From assembly GCA_964443415.1 (NCBI GenBank), contig CAYUDC010000002.1:1-64000 (forward strand): a stretch of 64,000 nt of DNA, given 5' to 3'. The translations under genes were made by a program, and so were the position numbers. Source of the DNA: B1 sp964443415 (GTDB lineage Bacteria; Bacteroidota; Bacteroidia; UKL13-3). Positions 9,653-16,896 of the stretch are shown in pieces. The notes beneath the pieces are model-generated. The model saw only the letters and a program-made list of their open reading frames with translations. It did not search any database and was not told the DNA's origin. Position 1 is the first letter of the stretch. Each line of letters starts with the position of its first letter.

Positions 9653-10340
9653 ATAACCTACTTTTAGGTTGGGTGCCAATAAAGTCTTTAAGATAAAAAG
9701 GCTCAAAGCTTCTTAGGTCTTCAAATTGTTGGAGTTTAAATTTAGTATAGGCAATTTTACATAATCCTTTGGCATTTAATTGTACATCGGCAATGTGTTT
9801 TGCCTGATAACTGCCAAATAACTCGATGGCTTTATCTGAGCCATTGCCAAAATATATCACCTCGTGGTTTTGGGTGATATGTTTTACATAAGCCTCATCA
9901 AGAATTACTGCCTGCGTTTTTTCTACTTCGTTTAGTTCAGTGTCAAACGCAGCGGTATATACTTCCATCCTCCTTGCATCAATCATGGGTAATAATAGGC
10001 TGTTCTTTTTTATGTCGGTTTGATCCAAAACGCACTTGCTAAGGCTTTCTAAACTATTTATTGCAATAAGTGGGATATTTAATGCAAAGCAATATCCTTT
10101 AGCCGAAGCAGTGCCTACTCTAAGGCCAGTATAGCTTCCAGGGCCCATGCTAATGGCAACAGCTTGCAAGTCTTTGAGTGTTTTTTCTGTTTGAGAAAGA
10201 ATCTTATCCACTAAAATATGCAGCATACTTGCATGCATATTGCCAGATTGTATGCTGTTCTCGGCTAAGCATAAGCCATTTAAGGATAAACTTACGGAGC
10301 AAACTTCTGTTGCTGTTTCTATTCCAAGGATGAGTGCCAT
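9651..10340 (-). CDS. tsaB: tRNA threonylcarbamoyladenosine biosynthesis protein TsaB
   Basis: TsaB is the non-catalytic partner of TsaD in the complex that makes the t6A37 modification on ANN-decoding tRNAs, in the cytoplasm. The 229-residue product begins MALILGIETATEVCSVSL, the ASKHA-fold phosphate-1 strand, and carries the family signature GPGSYTGLRVG near residue 70. The open frame extends upstream to 10607, but that extension runs antisense through recJ and has no homology, so the start at 10340 is chosen. A minus-strand -7 box lies only six bases before the ATG. recJ is divergent, its ATG 43 bases away. Confidence 0.93.
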   Translation of the reverse strand: MALILGIETATEVCSVSLSLNGLCLAENSIQSGNMHASMLHILVDKILSQTEKTLKDLQAVAISMGPGSYTGLRVGTASAKGYCFALNIPLIAINSLESLSKCVLDQTDIKKNSLLLPMIDARRMEVYTAAFDTELNEVEKTQAVILDEAYVKHITQNHEVIYFGNGSDKAIELFGSYQAKHIADVQLNAKGLCKIAYTKFKLQQFEDLRSFEPFYLKDFIGTQPKSRL

Positions 10341-10346
10341 TCGGTT

Positions 10347-10354
10347 CAAAGGTA
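10347..10354 (-). promoter_or_regulatory. Candidate -7 box for tsaB
   Basis: On the minus strand the bases read TACCTTTG, a perfect TAnnTTTG box, ending six bases before the tsaB ATG. A TTG lies 22 bases further up. If used, the tsaB mRNA would be almost leaderless. Confidence 0.4.
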
Positions 10355-10383
10355 ATTTTTTTTTAACTTGCCACTCCAATTTC

Positions 10384-12087
10384 ATGACTAAACGCTGGAC
10401 ACCTAAAATAGAACCCGACAAGAATGTGGTTGAAGAATTATCTAAAGCCATTAATTTAAACAAAGTGTTAAGTGGCATTTTGGTGCAACGCGGCATAAGA
10501 AATTTTGAGGAGGCAAAAAAGTTCTTCAGACCCCAACTTTCTGATTTACACTCACCTTTTTTGATGAAGGGCATGAAGGAGGCCATTGACCGAATTAATG
10601 TGGCCATTGAAAACCAGCAGAAGATTTTAATTTATGGTGATTACGACGTAGATGGCACAACTGCTGTTTCAACGGTGTTTTCATTTTTTAAACAGCGCTA
10701 CGATTATTTAGATTTTTATATTCCAGACAGGTATACAGAGGGCTACGGTATTAGCTTTATGAGCATCGATTGGGCCAGTAATAATGGTTATTCTTTAATT
10801 ATTGCGCTCGATTGCGGTATTAAATCGGTGGATAAAGTGAGCTATGCCAAAGGCAAAGGAATCGATTTTATCATTTGCGATCATCATTTACCAGGAGACG
10901 AAATTCCTGCTGCAGCGGCAGTGCTTAACCCTAAACAAAAAGATTGCACCTACCCATTTAAAGAACTATCGGGATGCGGCATTGGCTTTAAGTTGATCCA
11001 AGCTTATGCAGAAAATCATCAAATTGATTTTAAAGAGGTAGAACGATTTTTAGATTTGGCTGCGGTAAGTGTTGCTTCCGACTTGGTTCCTATTTTAGAC
11101 GAGAATAGGGTGTTGGCCTATTATGGTTTAAAGCAGCTAAAAGATAAGCCTAATGATGGACTAAAAGCATTGCTGGAATCCTATCCGGATAAACCTGAGT
11201 TTACAGTAAATGATATCGTATTTTTTATTGGACCACGTATAAATGCTGCGGGTAGAATAGCGGATGCCAAAGACTCTGTAAGACTCATGACGAATGTAGG
11301 CCTAGAAGAAACTAGAAGAATTGCCTATCAAGTAAATCAGCATAACAATGAGCGTAGAAATTTCGACCAAAATATCACAGAGCAAGCGCTAGAGATGGTT
11401 GAAAAAGACGCTGATTTTGTCAATAGAAAGAGCACGGTGTTATTTCATAACGAATGGCATAAAGGCGTAATTGGTATAGTAGCTAGCAGACTAATAGAAA
11501 AGTATTATAGGCCAACTATTATTCTAACAGAGTCTAATGGGATGGCCACAGGTTCTGCAAGGTCTGTAGAGGGTTTTGATTTATACTCGGCCATTGAATC
11601 TTGTGCAGATTTATTAGATCAGTATGGCGGGCATACTCATGCTGCAGGACTCACTATGAAGTTAGAAAAATTGCCAGAATTTAAAGAACGCTTTGAGCAT
11701 ATTGTGGCGTCTAACATCGTTGAACGTAGTTTGACGCCAGAGATAGAGTATGACATGGAAATACCTCTTAGAACCATTACACCAAAGTTTTATAATGTGC
11801 TCAAACAGTTCTCCCCATTTGGCCCAGGGAACCTCAATCCGGTTTTTATGAGCAGAAATGTTTGGGATGTAGGAGATGCCACCATAGTAGGTAACAATCA
11901 CCTAAAGTTAAGCATTACGCAAGAAGATGGAGGCAGAATTTTTAAAGCCATTGCTTTTGGCTTGGGAGAACACTATGATAAGGTTTCACAAGGGATTAGC
12001 TTTGATATTTGCTTTACCATAGAAGAAAACCATTTTAATGGGCATGTTAACCTGCAACTGAATATAAAAGATATTCTGTTTAGGTAG
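10384..12087 (+). CDS. recJ: Single-stranded-DNA-specific 5'-3' exonuclease RecJ
   Basis: RecJ degrades single-stranded DNA 5' to 3' in recombination and mismatch repair. The 567-residue length is typical. The DHH phosphoesterase motifs are intact: DYDVDGT at 86-92, LDCGIKS, CDHHLPG with the DHH triad at 166-168, and GPRINAAGRI. The DHHA1 motif GGHTHAAG lies near 415, and a C-terminal OB region (FGPGNLNPVF onward) follows. An open frame reaches back to 10240 through the divergent tsaB gene. The ATG at 10384 (MTKRWTPK) is taken as the start because family proteins begin with the same W-x-P segment and the upstream part is antisense to tsaB. Confidence 0.95.
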   Translation: MTKRWTPKIEPDKNVVEELSKAINLNKVLSGILVQRGIRNFEEAKKFFRPQLSDLHSPFLMKGMKEAIDRINVAIENQQKILIYGDYDVDGTTAVSTVFSFFKQRYDYLDFYIPDRYTEGYGISFMSIDWASNNGYSLIIALDCGIKSVDKVSYAKGKGIDFIICDHHLPGDEIPAAAAVLNPKQKDCTYPFKELSGCGIGFKLIQAYAENHQIDFKEVERFLDLAAVSVASDLVPILDENRVLAYYGLKQLKDKPNDGLKALLESYPDKPEFTVNDIVFFIGPRINAAGRIADAKDSVRLMTNVGLEETRRIAYQVNQHNNERRNFDQNITEQALEMVEKDADFVNRKSTVLFHNEWHKGVIGIVASRLIEKYYRPTIILTESNGMATGSARSVEGFDLYSAIESCADLLDQYGGHTHAAGLTMKLEKLPEFKERFEHIVASNIVERSLTPEIEYDMEIPLRTITPKFYNVLKQFSPFGPGNLNPVFMSRNVWDVGDATIVGNNHLKLSITQEDGGRIFKAIAFGLGEHYDKVSQGISFDICFTIEENHFNGHVNLQLNIKDILFR

Positions 12088-12091
12088 TATT

Positions 12092-12129
12092 AAAAAAAAG
12101 CTCCTAAATCTGCAGAGCAGTTTAGGAGC
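12092..12129 (-). terminator. Terminator of the glycyl-tRNA synthetase gene
   Basis: A 9-bp stem (12100-12108 with 12121-12129) with an inner CTG/CAG pair is followed on the minus strand by eight Ts (12092-12099). It lies past the minus-strand stop at 12154 and close to the recJ stop, so it may partly serve recJ too. Confidence 0.8.
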
Positions 12130-12153
12130 AAGTTCTTAACCTCCCTATTTTTA

Positions 12154-13623
12154 TTAAGCCAGAAGTTTCGACCAGGAGATTTCTTTAGAAAGCAATTCTT
12201 TGAGTGCCTCTATGCTAATGCGTTCTTGTTGCATGGTGTCTCTATATCTAATGGTAATGGTTTTATCTTCTAAGGTTTGATGGTCTACTGTTACGCAAAA
12301 TGGAGTACCAATAGCATCTTGTCTGCGATACCTTTTACCAATGGCATCTTTTTCTTCATAAAAGCAATTGTAATCTAGTTTTAAAGATTGCATGATTTCT
12401 CTGGCAACTTCTGGAAGACCATCTTTTTTCATTAATGGTAAAATAGCTACCTTATATGGGGCCAGTATCGCCGGAAGTCTTAGTACTACTCTCGTATCTT
12501 TTTTATCACCTTCACCGAGTTCTTCTTCTTTGTAAGCAGCAGTGAGTGTGGCTAAAAACAATCTATCTAAGCCAATAGAAGTCTCTACAACATACGGGGT
12601 ATAATTTCCAATGGCTTTACCGTTTTCATCAAGTTCTGCATCAAAGTATTGAATTTTTTTGCCAGAAAGCTCTTGGTGATTTCGTAAGTCGAAATCTGTG
12701 CGGCTATGTATCCCTTCCATTTCTTTAAAGCCAAATGGGAAGTTAAATTCTATATCCACAGCGGCATCGGCATAATGAGCCAATTTAACATGGTCATGAA
12801 ATTTATAATTCTCTGCCCCAAAGCCTAGTTTAAGATGCCAATTCATACGGGCTTCTTTCCAATATTGATACCAGTATTGTTGTGTACCGGGTCTCACAAA
12901 GAATTGCATTTCCATTTGTTCAAACTCACGCATTCGCATGATAAACTGTCGTGCTATAATTTCATTTCTAAAGGCTTTACCAGTCTGAGCTATCCCAAAA
13001 GGAATTTTCATACGACCTGTTTTTTGAACATTCAGAAAATTCACAAAAATTCCTTGAGCTGTTTCTGGGCGCAAATAAATCTTATCTGCCTCCTCTGCCA
13101 TAGCGCCCATTTCTGTAGAGAACATCAGGTTAAATTGTCTTACATCAGTCCAGTTTTTGGTGCCACTTATCGGACAGGCAATTTCGTGCTTAACAATTAA
13201 TGCCTTCAGCTCTGCTAAGTTATTATCTAATAAAGCCTGGTCGAGTTCTTTTTGAAGCTCATCTGCCTTATTGGTTTTGCCATCTTTTTGATACCTGGCG
13301 ATTTTATCCTCTAATAAGTTATCAGCCCTGTATCGCTTTTTGGAGTCTTTGTTGTCAATCATTGGGTCTGAGAAACCATCGATATGGCCGCTCGCTTTCC
13401 AAGTTTTTGGATGCATAAAAATAGCAGCGTCTAGCCCAACAATGTTTTCATGCATTTGTACCATTGATTTCCACCAGTACTGTCTCAGGTTATTTTTTAA
13501 TTCAACACCGTTTTGACCATAATCATAAACAGCACCAAGACCATCATAAATTTCACTAGAAGGAAATACAAACCCATACTCTTTGGCATGAGAAACAACT
13601 TTCTTAAAAATATCTTCACTCAT
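12154..13623 (-). CDS. glyS: Glycine--tRNA ligase (alpha2 type)
   Basis: This class II aminoacyl-tRNA synthetase charges tRNA-Gly. The 489-residue protein is the dimeric single-chain type found in Bacteroidota, not the alpha2beta2 enzyme. The N-terminus (YGFVFPSSEIYDGLGAVYDYG) and class II motif 2 region (FGIAQTGKAFRNEI, MREFEQMEMQFF) are clear. Motif 3 is TSIGLDRLFLA. The C-terminal anticodon-binding domain contains LAPYKVAILPL and RYRRQDAIGTPFCVTVDHQT. It starts at 13623, 30 bases after the gcvH terminator. One copy of the iterated site GGTTCAAACC lies in its leader. Confidence 0.96.
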   Translation of the reverse strand: MSEDIFKKVVSHAKEYGFVFPSSEIYDGLGAVYDYGQNGVELKNNLRQYWWKSMVQMHENIVGLDAAIFMHPKTWKASGHIDGFSDPMIDNKDSKKRYRADNLLEDKIARYQKDGKTNKADELQKELDQALLDNNLAELKALIVKHEIACPISGTKNWTDVRQFNLMFSTEMGAMAEEADKIYLRPETAQGIFVNFLNVQKTGRMKIPFGIAQTGKAFRNEIIARQFIMRMREFEQMEMQFFVRPGTQQYWYQYWKEARMNWHLKLGFGAENYKFHDHVKLAHYADAAVDIEFNFPFGFKEMEGIHSRTDFDLRNHQELSGKKIQYFDAELDENGKAIGNYTPYVVETSIGLDRLFLATLTAAYKEEELGEGDKKDTRVVLRLPAILAPYKVAILPLMKKDGLPEVAREIMQSLKLDYNCFYEEKDAIGKRYRRQDAIGTPFCVTVDHQTLEDKTITIRYRDTMQQERISIEALKELLSKEISWSKLLA

Positions 13624-13638
13624 TATGCGGCGAAATTA

Positions 13639-13648
13639 GGTTCAAACC
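13639..13648. repeat. Iterated palindromic site GGTTCAAACC
   Basis: One intergenic copy of the 10-bp site described in the findings, 16 bases upstream of the glyS ATG. Confidence 0.6.
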
Positions 13649-13653
13649 GAGAC

Positions 13654-13686
13654 AAAAAAAAGCCGTCCCAGCATTGGGACGGCTTT
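13654..13686 (-). terminator. Terminator of gcvH
   Basis: A 12-bp perfect stem (13659-13670 with 13675-13686, loop GCAT) is followed on the minus strand by a run of seven Ts. It lies between the gcvH stop and the glyS start on the same strand. Confidence 0.88.
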
Positions 13687-13704
13687 ATCATTAGTTAGTT
13701 TAAA

Positions 13705-14082
13705 TTAGTGAACCAATGCTTGATAAGCTTCTGCACTCATTAAACCTTCAATTTCAGAAGGATTAGAAATACTTGATTTAATCATCCAGCCATCACCGTA
13801 GGCATCTGAATTTACCAATTCTGGAGCTGAATCCAGTTTAGCATTTACTTCAAGTACTTCACCAGATAGTGGCATGAAAAGGTCGCTCACCGTTTTAACG
13901 GCTTCTACCGTTCCAAATACATCGTGTTGTGCAACATTTTTTCCTTTTGAAGGAATGTCAACATAAACGATATCGCCTAGTTCTTTTTGTGCAAAATCGG
14001 TGATACCAATGTAGGCAACATCACCTTCTACTCTAACCCACTCGTGGTCTTTTGTGTAGTAAAGATTGGATGGAAAATTCAT
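13705..14082 (-). CDS. gcvH: Glycine cleavage system H protein
   Basis: GcvH is the lipoyl carrier that shuttles the aminomethyl group between the P, T and L proteins of the glycine cleavage complex. The 125-residue length is normal. It opens NLYYTKDHEWVRVEGDVAYIGIT. The lipoylation site lies in GTVEAVKTVSDLFMP, with Lys63 as the modified residue, and the conserved GDGWMIK follows. The gene ends at its own strong terminator. The P and T genes are not in the window. Confidence 0.97.
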   Translation of the reverse strand: MNFPSNLYYTKDHEWVRVEGDVAYIGITDFAQKELGDIVYVDIPSKGKNVAQHDVFGTVEAVKTVSDLFMPLSGEVLEVNAKLDSAPELVNSDAYGDGWMIKSSISNPSEIEGLMSAEAYQALVH

Positions 14083-14113
14083 TTGAATACTATTAAATTT
14101 TGTTGCAAATTAA

Positions 14114-14123
14114 GGTTTGAACC
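14114..14123. repeat. Iterated palindromic site GGTTTGAACC
   Basis: Intergenic copy of the iterated 10-mer (complement form), 32 bases upstream of the gcvH ATG. Confidence 0.6.
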
Positions 14124-14140
14124 CAATAAAAAAAATGAAA

Positions 14141-14818
14141 TTACTTAGTTTTTAAGTACTCTAACACTGTAATTGGTAAAAGGAGGCAGGTTAATGCATA
14201 AATTGTGTCTTCTACTGGAATGGTATATATACGCCAACCAATGATGTCTTCTGGGTTATACCAAACAATAGGTTTTGGTGTAACTGCTCCTGTGAGTACC
14301 CCATTGACAATGAGAAAAGGTATTAAATGAACAAAATAGGCAAACCAAAAATACCCTAAGTATTTGCCCTTTATTACAAATTGTTGAAGTAATAATAGCA
14401 ATAGTGCTATGCTTAAGTTTACTAGGGTGTATGTTTTATGTCCATAAAAAGCTATTCCCAAGACACATAAGGCAATAAAGAACCAATTGAAAAATGTCAC
14501 TTTCTTGCTCCACCATTTATCTGATAGATAGGCGGTTAAACAAGCATAAATAAAGATAGATGCGTAGGGTACTACCACAAAAAAGCTCCATTCTTCGATA
14601 GGGAGCTGCAGTAGGCGAGTACTCCAAACATAATCGTTGTCGAAAGCCCACACATTGTTAATGGTAAACCAACTATCCCAAAGGATAAATAATACCATGT
14701 TTATACCAATGCCCGCAAAGAGCCTTGGCCACCATTTATAGAATGCTACTTTTTTATCAAAGCTTAAAAGTAAAGGTCCTACTAAAGACCCAAGCATTAA
14801 CCAAGCGTATAAACTCAT
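14141..14818 (-). CDS. Lycopene cyclase domain protein (heterodimeric CrtYc/CrtYd type, fused)
   Basis: An integral membrane carotenoid cyclase that forms a beta-ionone ring on a lycopene-type end. The 225-residue protein has about seven hydrophobic helices and the two half-domain signatures LPIEEWSFFVVVPY and IPVEDTIYALT, each carrying the Pro-x-Glu-Glu/Asp motif of the family. The fused half-domains match the single-polypeptide form common in Bacteroidota. A start at 14842 is possible, but the ATG at 14818 gives a 4-base ATGA overlap with the upstream crtZ stop and is preferred. Whether it cyclises one or both ends cannot be read from the sequence. CruF in the same cluster argues for one end. 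Confidence 0.87.
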   Translation of the reverse strand: MSLYAWLMLGSLVGPLLLSFDKKVAFYKWWPRLFAGIGINMVLFILWDSWFTINNVWAFDNDYVWSTRLLQLPIEEWSFFVVVPYASIFIYACLTAYLSDKWWSKKVTFFNWFFIALCVLGIAFYGHKTYTLVNLSIALLLLLLQQFVIKGKYLGYFWFAYFVHLIPFLIVNGVLTGAVTPKPIVWYNPEDIIGWRIYTIPVEDTIYALTCLLLPITVLEYLKTK

Positions 14819-15267
14819 TTGGTGGTATTTGGGTCTTTCCAATATTTAATGGGTACAATCAGCATCCCAAAATTCTCGCCTTTTTCTTTACCAAGGTGTT
14901 TATGATGCATTTTGTGCGCGCGTCTAATTGCCCTAACATATCTGTTGTTCCAGTGGGTCCAAATTTTAAATCGTTGGTGAATAATGATGTCGTGCACCAA
15001 AAAATAGCAAAGACCATATAATGAGATTCCAATCCCAATAAACAACCTAAAGTCGCTATTCATTATGCCAGTGATATAACAATAGGCGCTGGGAATAGCA
15101 AAGATGAGGAAGAAGGCGTCGTTTTTTTCAAAAAAGCCTGGTTCAACCTGATGATGGTCTTTGTGTAAATACCATAAAAATCCGTGCATGACAAATTTAT
15201 GGGCAAACCAAGCCATGAATTCCATGAACAAAAACGTTGCTAAAACAATTAATACATCTACTACCAT
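14815..15267 (-). CDS. crtZ: Beta-carotene hydroxylase CrtZ
   Basis: A membrane di-iron hydroxylase that adds the 3-hydroxyl group to beta-ionone rings. The 150-residue protein has the fatty-acid hydroxylase histidine boxes in order: HKFVMHG, HKDHH and RRAHKMHHKH, plus an additional His in HDIIIHQRF, among hydrophobic helices. It is translationally coupled to the lycopene cyclase gene by a 4-base overlap, and CruF lies 51 bases upstream on the same strand. The context fits carotenoid tailoring rather than sterol or fatty acid oxidation. Confidence 0.9.
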   Translation of the reverse strand: MVVDVLIVLATFLFMEFMAWFAHKFVMHGFLWYLHKDHHQVEPGFFEKNDAFFLIFAIPSAYCYITGIMNSDFRLFIGIGISLYGLCYFLVHDIIIHQRFKIWTHWNNRYVRAIRRAHKMHHKHLGKEKGENFGMLIVPIKYWKDPNTTK

Positions 15268-15318
15268 ACCTTTTGAACAAGTAGCAATAATAATTGTTTG
15301 ATTGCTTTAAATGAATGC

Positions 15319-15984
15319 CTAAAGGCTAAAATTTAAAATGCTAAAAAATATAAATTGCGCAGCGTACACCCGCCAACCCATTGGATTATTTGTGGTTAAG
15401 CCACTTTTAATAAGCCAATAACAAAACATAAATCCAAAAAAGAACCATGCTGTATAGTTTTGAATAGGCACTATTAAGTTTTCAAATGCCCAAAAGTCCA
15501 ATGTTGGTGCTACCGGTTCAATGAGTATATCTAATAAAAGCATAAGTGAGCCAGCTATCAAAGCAGCAGGAATGGGCTTTAGTGTAATCTTTAATTTTTT
15601 GCTAGCGGTTTGAACCAAATGAACGCTAGAATATACCACAATGATCCAATTTACACCAATGAGCAAAGGCGTTTCTCCTAGTTTAATTCCGAGTGACTCC
15701 TTATAAGAATAAGGGCCAAAAATTAGCCCAGTATTTACACCTACAAATTCTAAGGTAAAGGATGCTATGAAAATAAATACCAGGTTTACATATAGAAATA
15801 AACCTTTATCGGGATGCATCCACAACATCAACAACAAGGTAAGTAATAGGTTTAGTGGGGTTAATTTGGAGAACTCTGATGGATAGAGCGAAATACCTAC
15901 CGTACCAACCAAATAAAAAATGATTAGAATACTGGTTAATACGGTAGGCAGATTGTCTTTGTTGCTTATGAAGGCTCTCATCAT
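15319..15984 (-). CDS. cruF: Carotenoid biosynthesis protein, CruF-like 1',2'-hydratase (DUF422 family)
   Basis: A polytopic membrane protein of 221 residues with about seven helices. Family marks are FTLEFVGVNTGLIFGPYSY, TPLLIGVNWIIVVY, LLLDILIEPVAP and the following DFWAFEN. Known CruF proteins hydrate the psi end of monocyclic or acyclic carotenoids to give a 1'-hydroxyl group. It is the first gene of a three-gene minus-strand cluster with crtZ and the cyclase. Phytoene synthase and desaturase genes are absent from the window. The start at 15984 gives two Met in a row; 15981 is an equal alternative. Confidence 0.83.
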   Translation of the reverse strand: MMRAFISNKDNLPTVLTSILIIFYLVGTVGISLYPSEFSKLTPLNLLLTLLLMLWMHPDKGLFLYVNLVFIFIASFTLEFVGVNTGLIFGPYSYKESLGIKLGETPLLIGVNWIIVVYSSVHLVQTASKKLKITLKPIPAALIAGSLMLLLDILIEPVAPTLDFWAFENLIVPIQNYTAWFFFGFMFCYWLIKSGLTTNNPMGWRVYAAQFIFFSILNFSL

Positions 15985-16017
15985 TCTTATTACACAAATA
16001 AAGCAACAAACAGTTTT

Positions 16018-16027
16018 GGTTCAAACC
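16018..16027. repeat. Iterated palindromic site GGTTCAAACC
   Basis: Intergenic copy of the iterated 10-mer, between the DUF3108 gene stop (16030) and the cruF start (15984). Confidence 0.6.
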
Positions 16028-16029
16028 AA

Positions 16030-16854
16030 TTATTTAATTTTAGCAGTTAAAGGGTTTCTGTTTCCTTTAATTTTGGTGATTTCGGCTTTAATAGAACCTA
16101 CAAAAATGTCGCTTTCAACTAGTAAGGGTATTTTGTTTTCATCATCAGTCACCCATAAAGTAAGTGCCTCATCGTCTTTAAAAACTCTACCTTTTAACAA
16201 TTGTGGTTTAATAACAAGTGCTTTAAAAGTACCTGCGCTAGTTTTAATGGTTTCTCTTTTAACAAACTTAAACCTCAGTTGATAGTTTTCGGCATCCATA
16301 TAGAAATTAACAGGGAAGATATCACCAATTTTGGCTTTGCTCATATCTGTTGTCCTGGCAAAATATATAGCAGAAACAACATCTTGGGTTTGTTCTTGTA
16401 TTTCTACCTTACCTCTTTTGCTTGAGGCAAATCCATTTTGTTGGTCAAAAAGAATAAAATCACTATCGGTGTAGTTTCCTTCCTTTACTTTTTTAATACA
16501 TTTCCAAGGAATAATAGCCTCTTCATCTACATAGCTTTCATATTCGTCGCGTACTTTAAACATCGCATCAACAATACCAGCAGATTTGCCACTTACCTTA
16601 ATATGAAAAGATTTTCTGCCATTTACTTCTACAGCGTTATCATGCACAATAAATTCGCAGTTGCCAGCGCTCATGGGGCCATAGTGTATGCGGTATTCAA
16701 GTTTTTCACCATACGAAAAAGCGGTATTAATGATTGGCTTAATTTCGTAGGGTTTAGTTTTTGTTGCTTTGGTTTCTGGTTTTTCTAGTGCCCAAACAGA
16801 ACTAGCCATGATGGCTAATCCAAATAAACTCAAAAGAATTATCTTGCTTTTCAT
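16030..16854 (-). CDS. DUF3108 domain-containing exported protein
   Basis: The 274-residue product has a signal peptide (about 22 residues, ending near VWA) and a DUF3108 domain: FSYGEKLEYRIHYGPMSAGN, RDEYESYVDEEAIIPWKCIKKVKEG and LTLWVTDDENKIPLLVESDIFVGSIKAEI. DUF3108 proteins are periplasmic beta-rich proteins of unknown function, often called outer membrane lipoprotein-sorting-like. The gene is monocistronic, 45 bases before cruF on the same strand, and may feed transcription into the carotenoid genes, since no terminator is seen between them. Confidence 0.8.
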   Translation of the reverse strand: MKSKIILLSLFGLAIMASSVWALEKPETKATKTKPYEIKPIINTAFSYGEKLEYRIHYGPMSAGNCEFIVHDNAVEVNGRKSFHIKVSGKSAGIVDAMFKVRDEYESYVDEEAIIPWKCIKKVKEGNYTDSDFILFDQQNGFASSKRGKVEIQEQTQDVVSAIYFARTTDMSKAKIGDIFPVNFYMDAENYQLRFKFVKRETIKTSAGTFKALVIKPQLLKGRVFKDDEALTLWVTDDENKIPLLVESDIFVGSIKAEITKIKGNRNPLTAKIK

Positions 16855-16896
16855 AATACTTTAGACTTTCAAACCTTATACCAAAATAAATTAAAT

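Noticed and set aside
10240..10383. Upstream extension of recJ
   Set aside because: Runs antisense through the 5' end of tsaB; the RecJ N-terminus fits the ATG at 10384.
10341..10607. Upstream extension of tsaB
   Set aside because: Open frame by chance, antisense to recJ; the conserved TsaB N-terminus begins at 10340.
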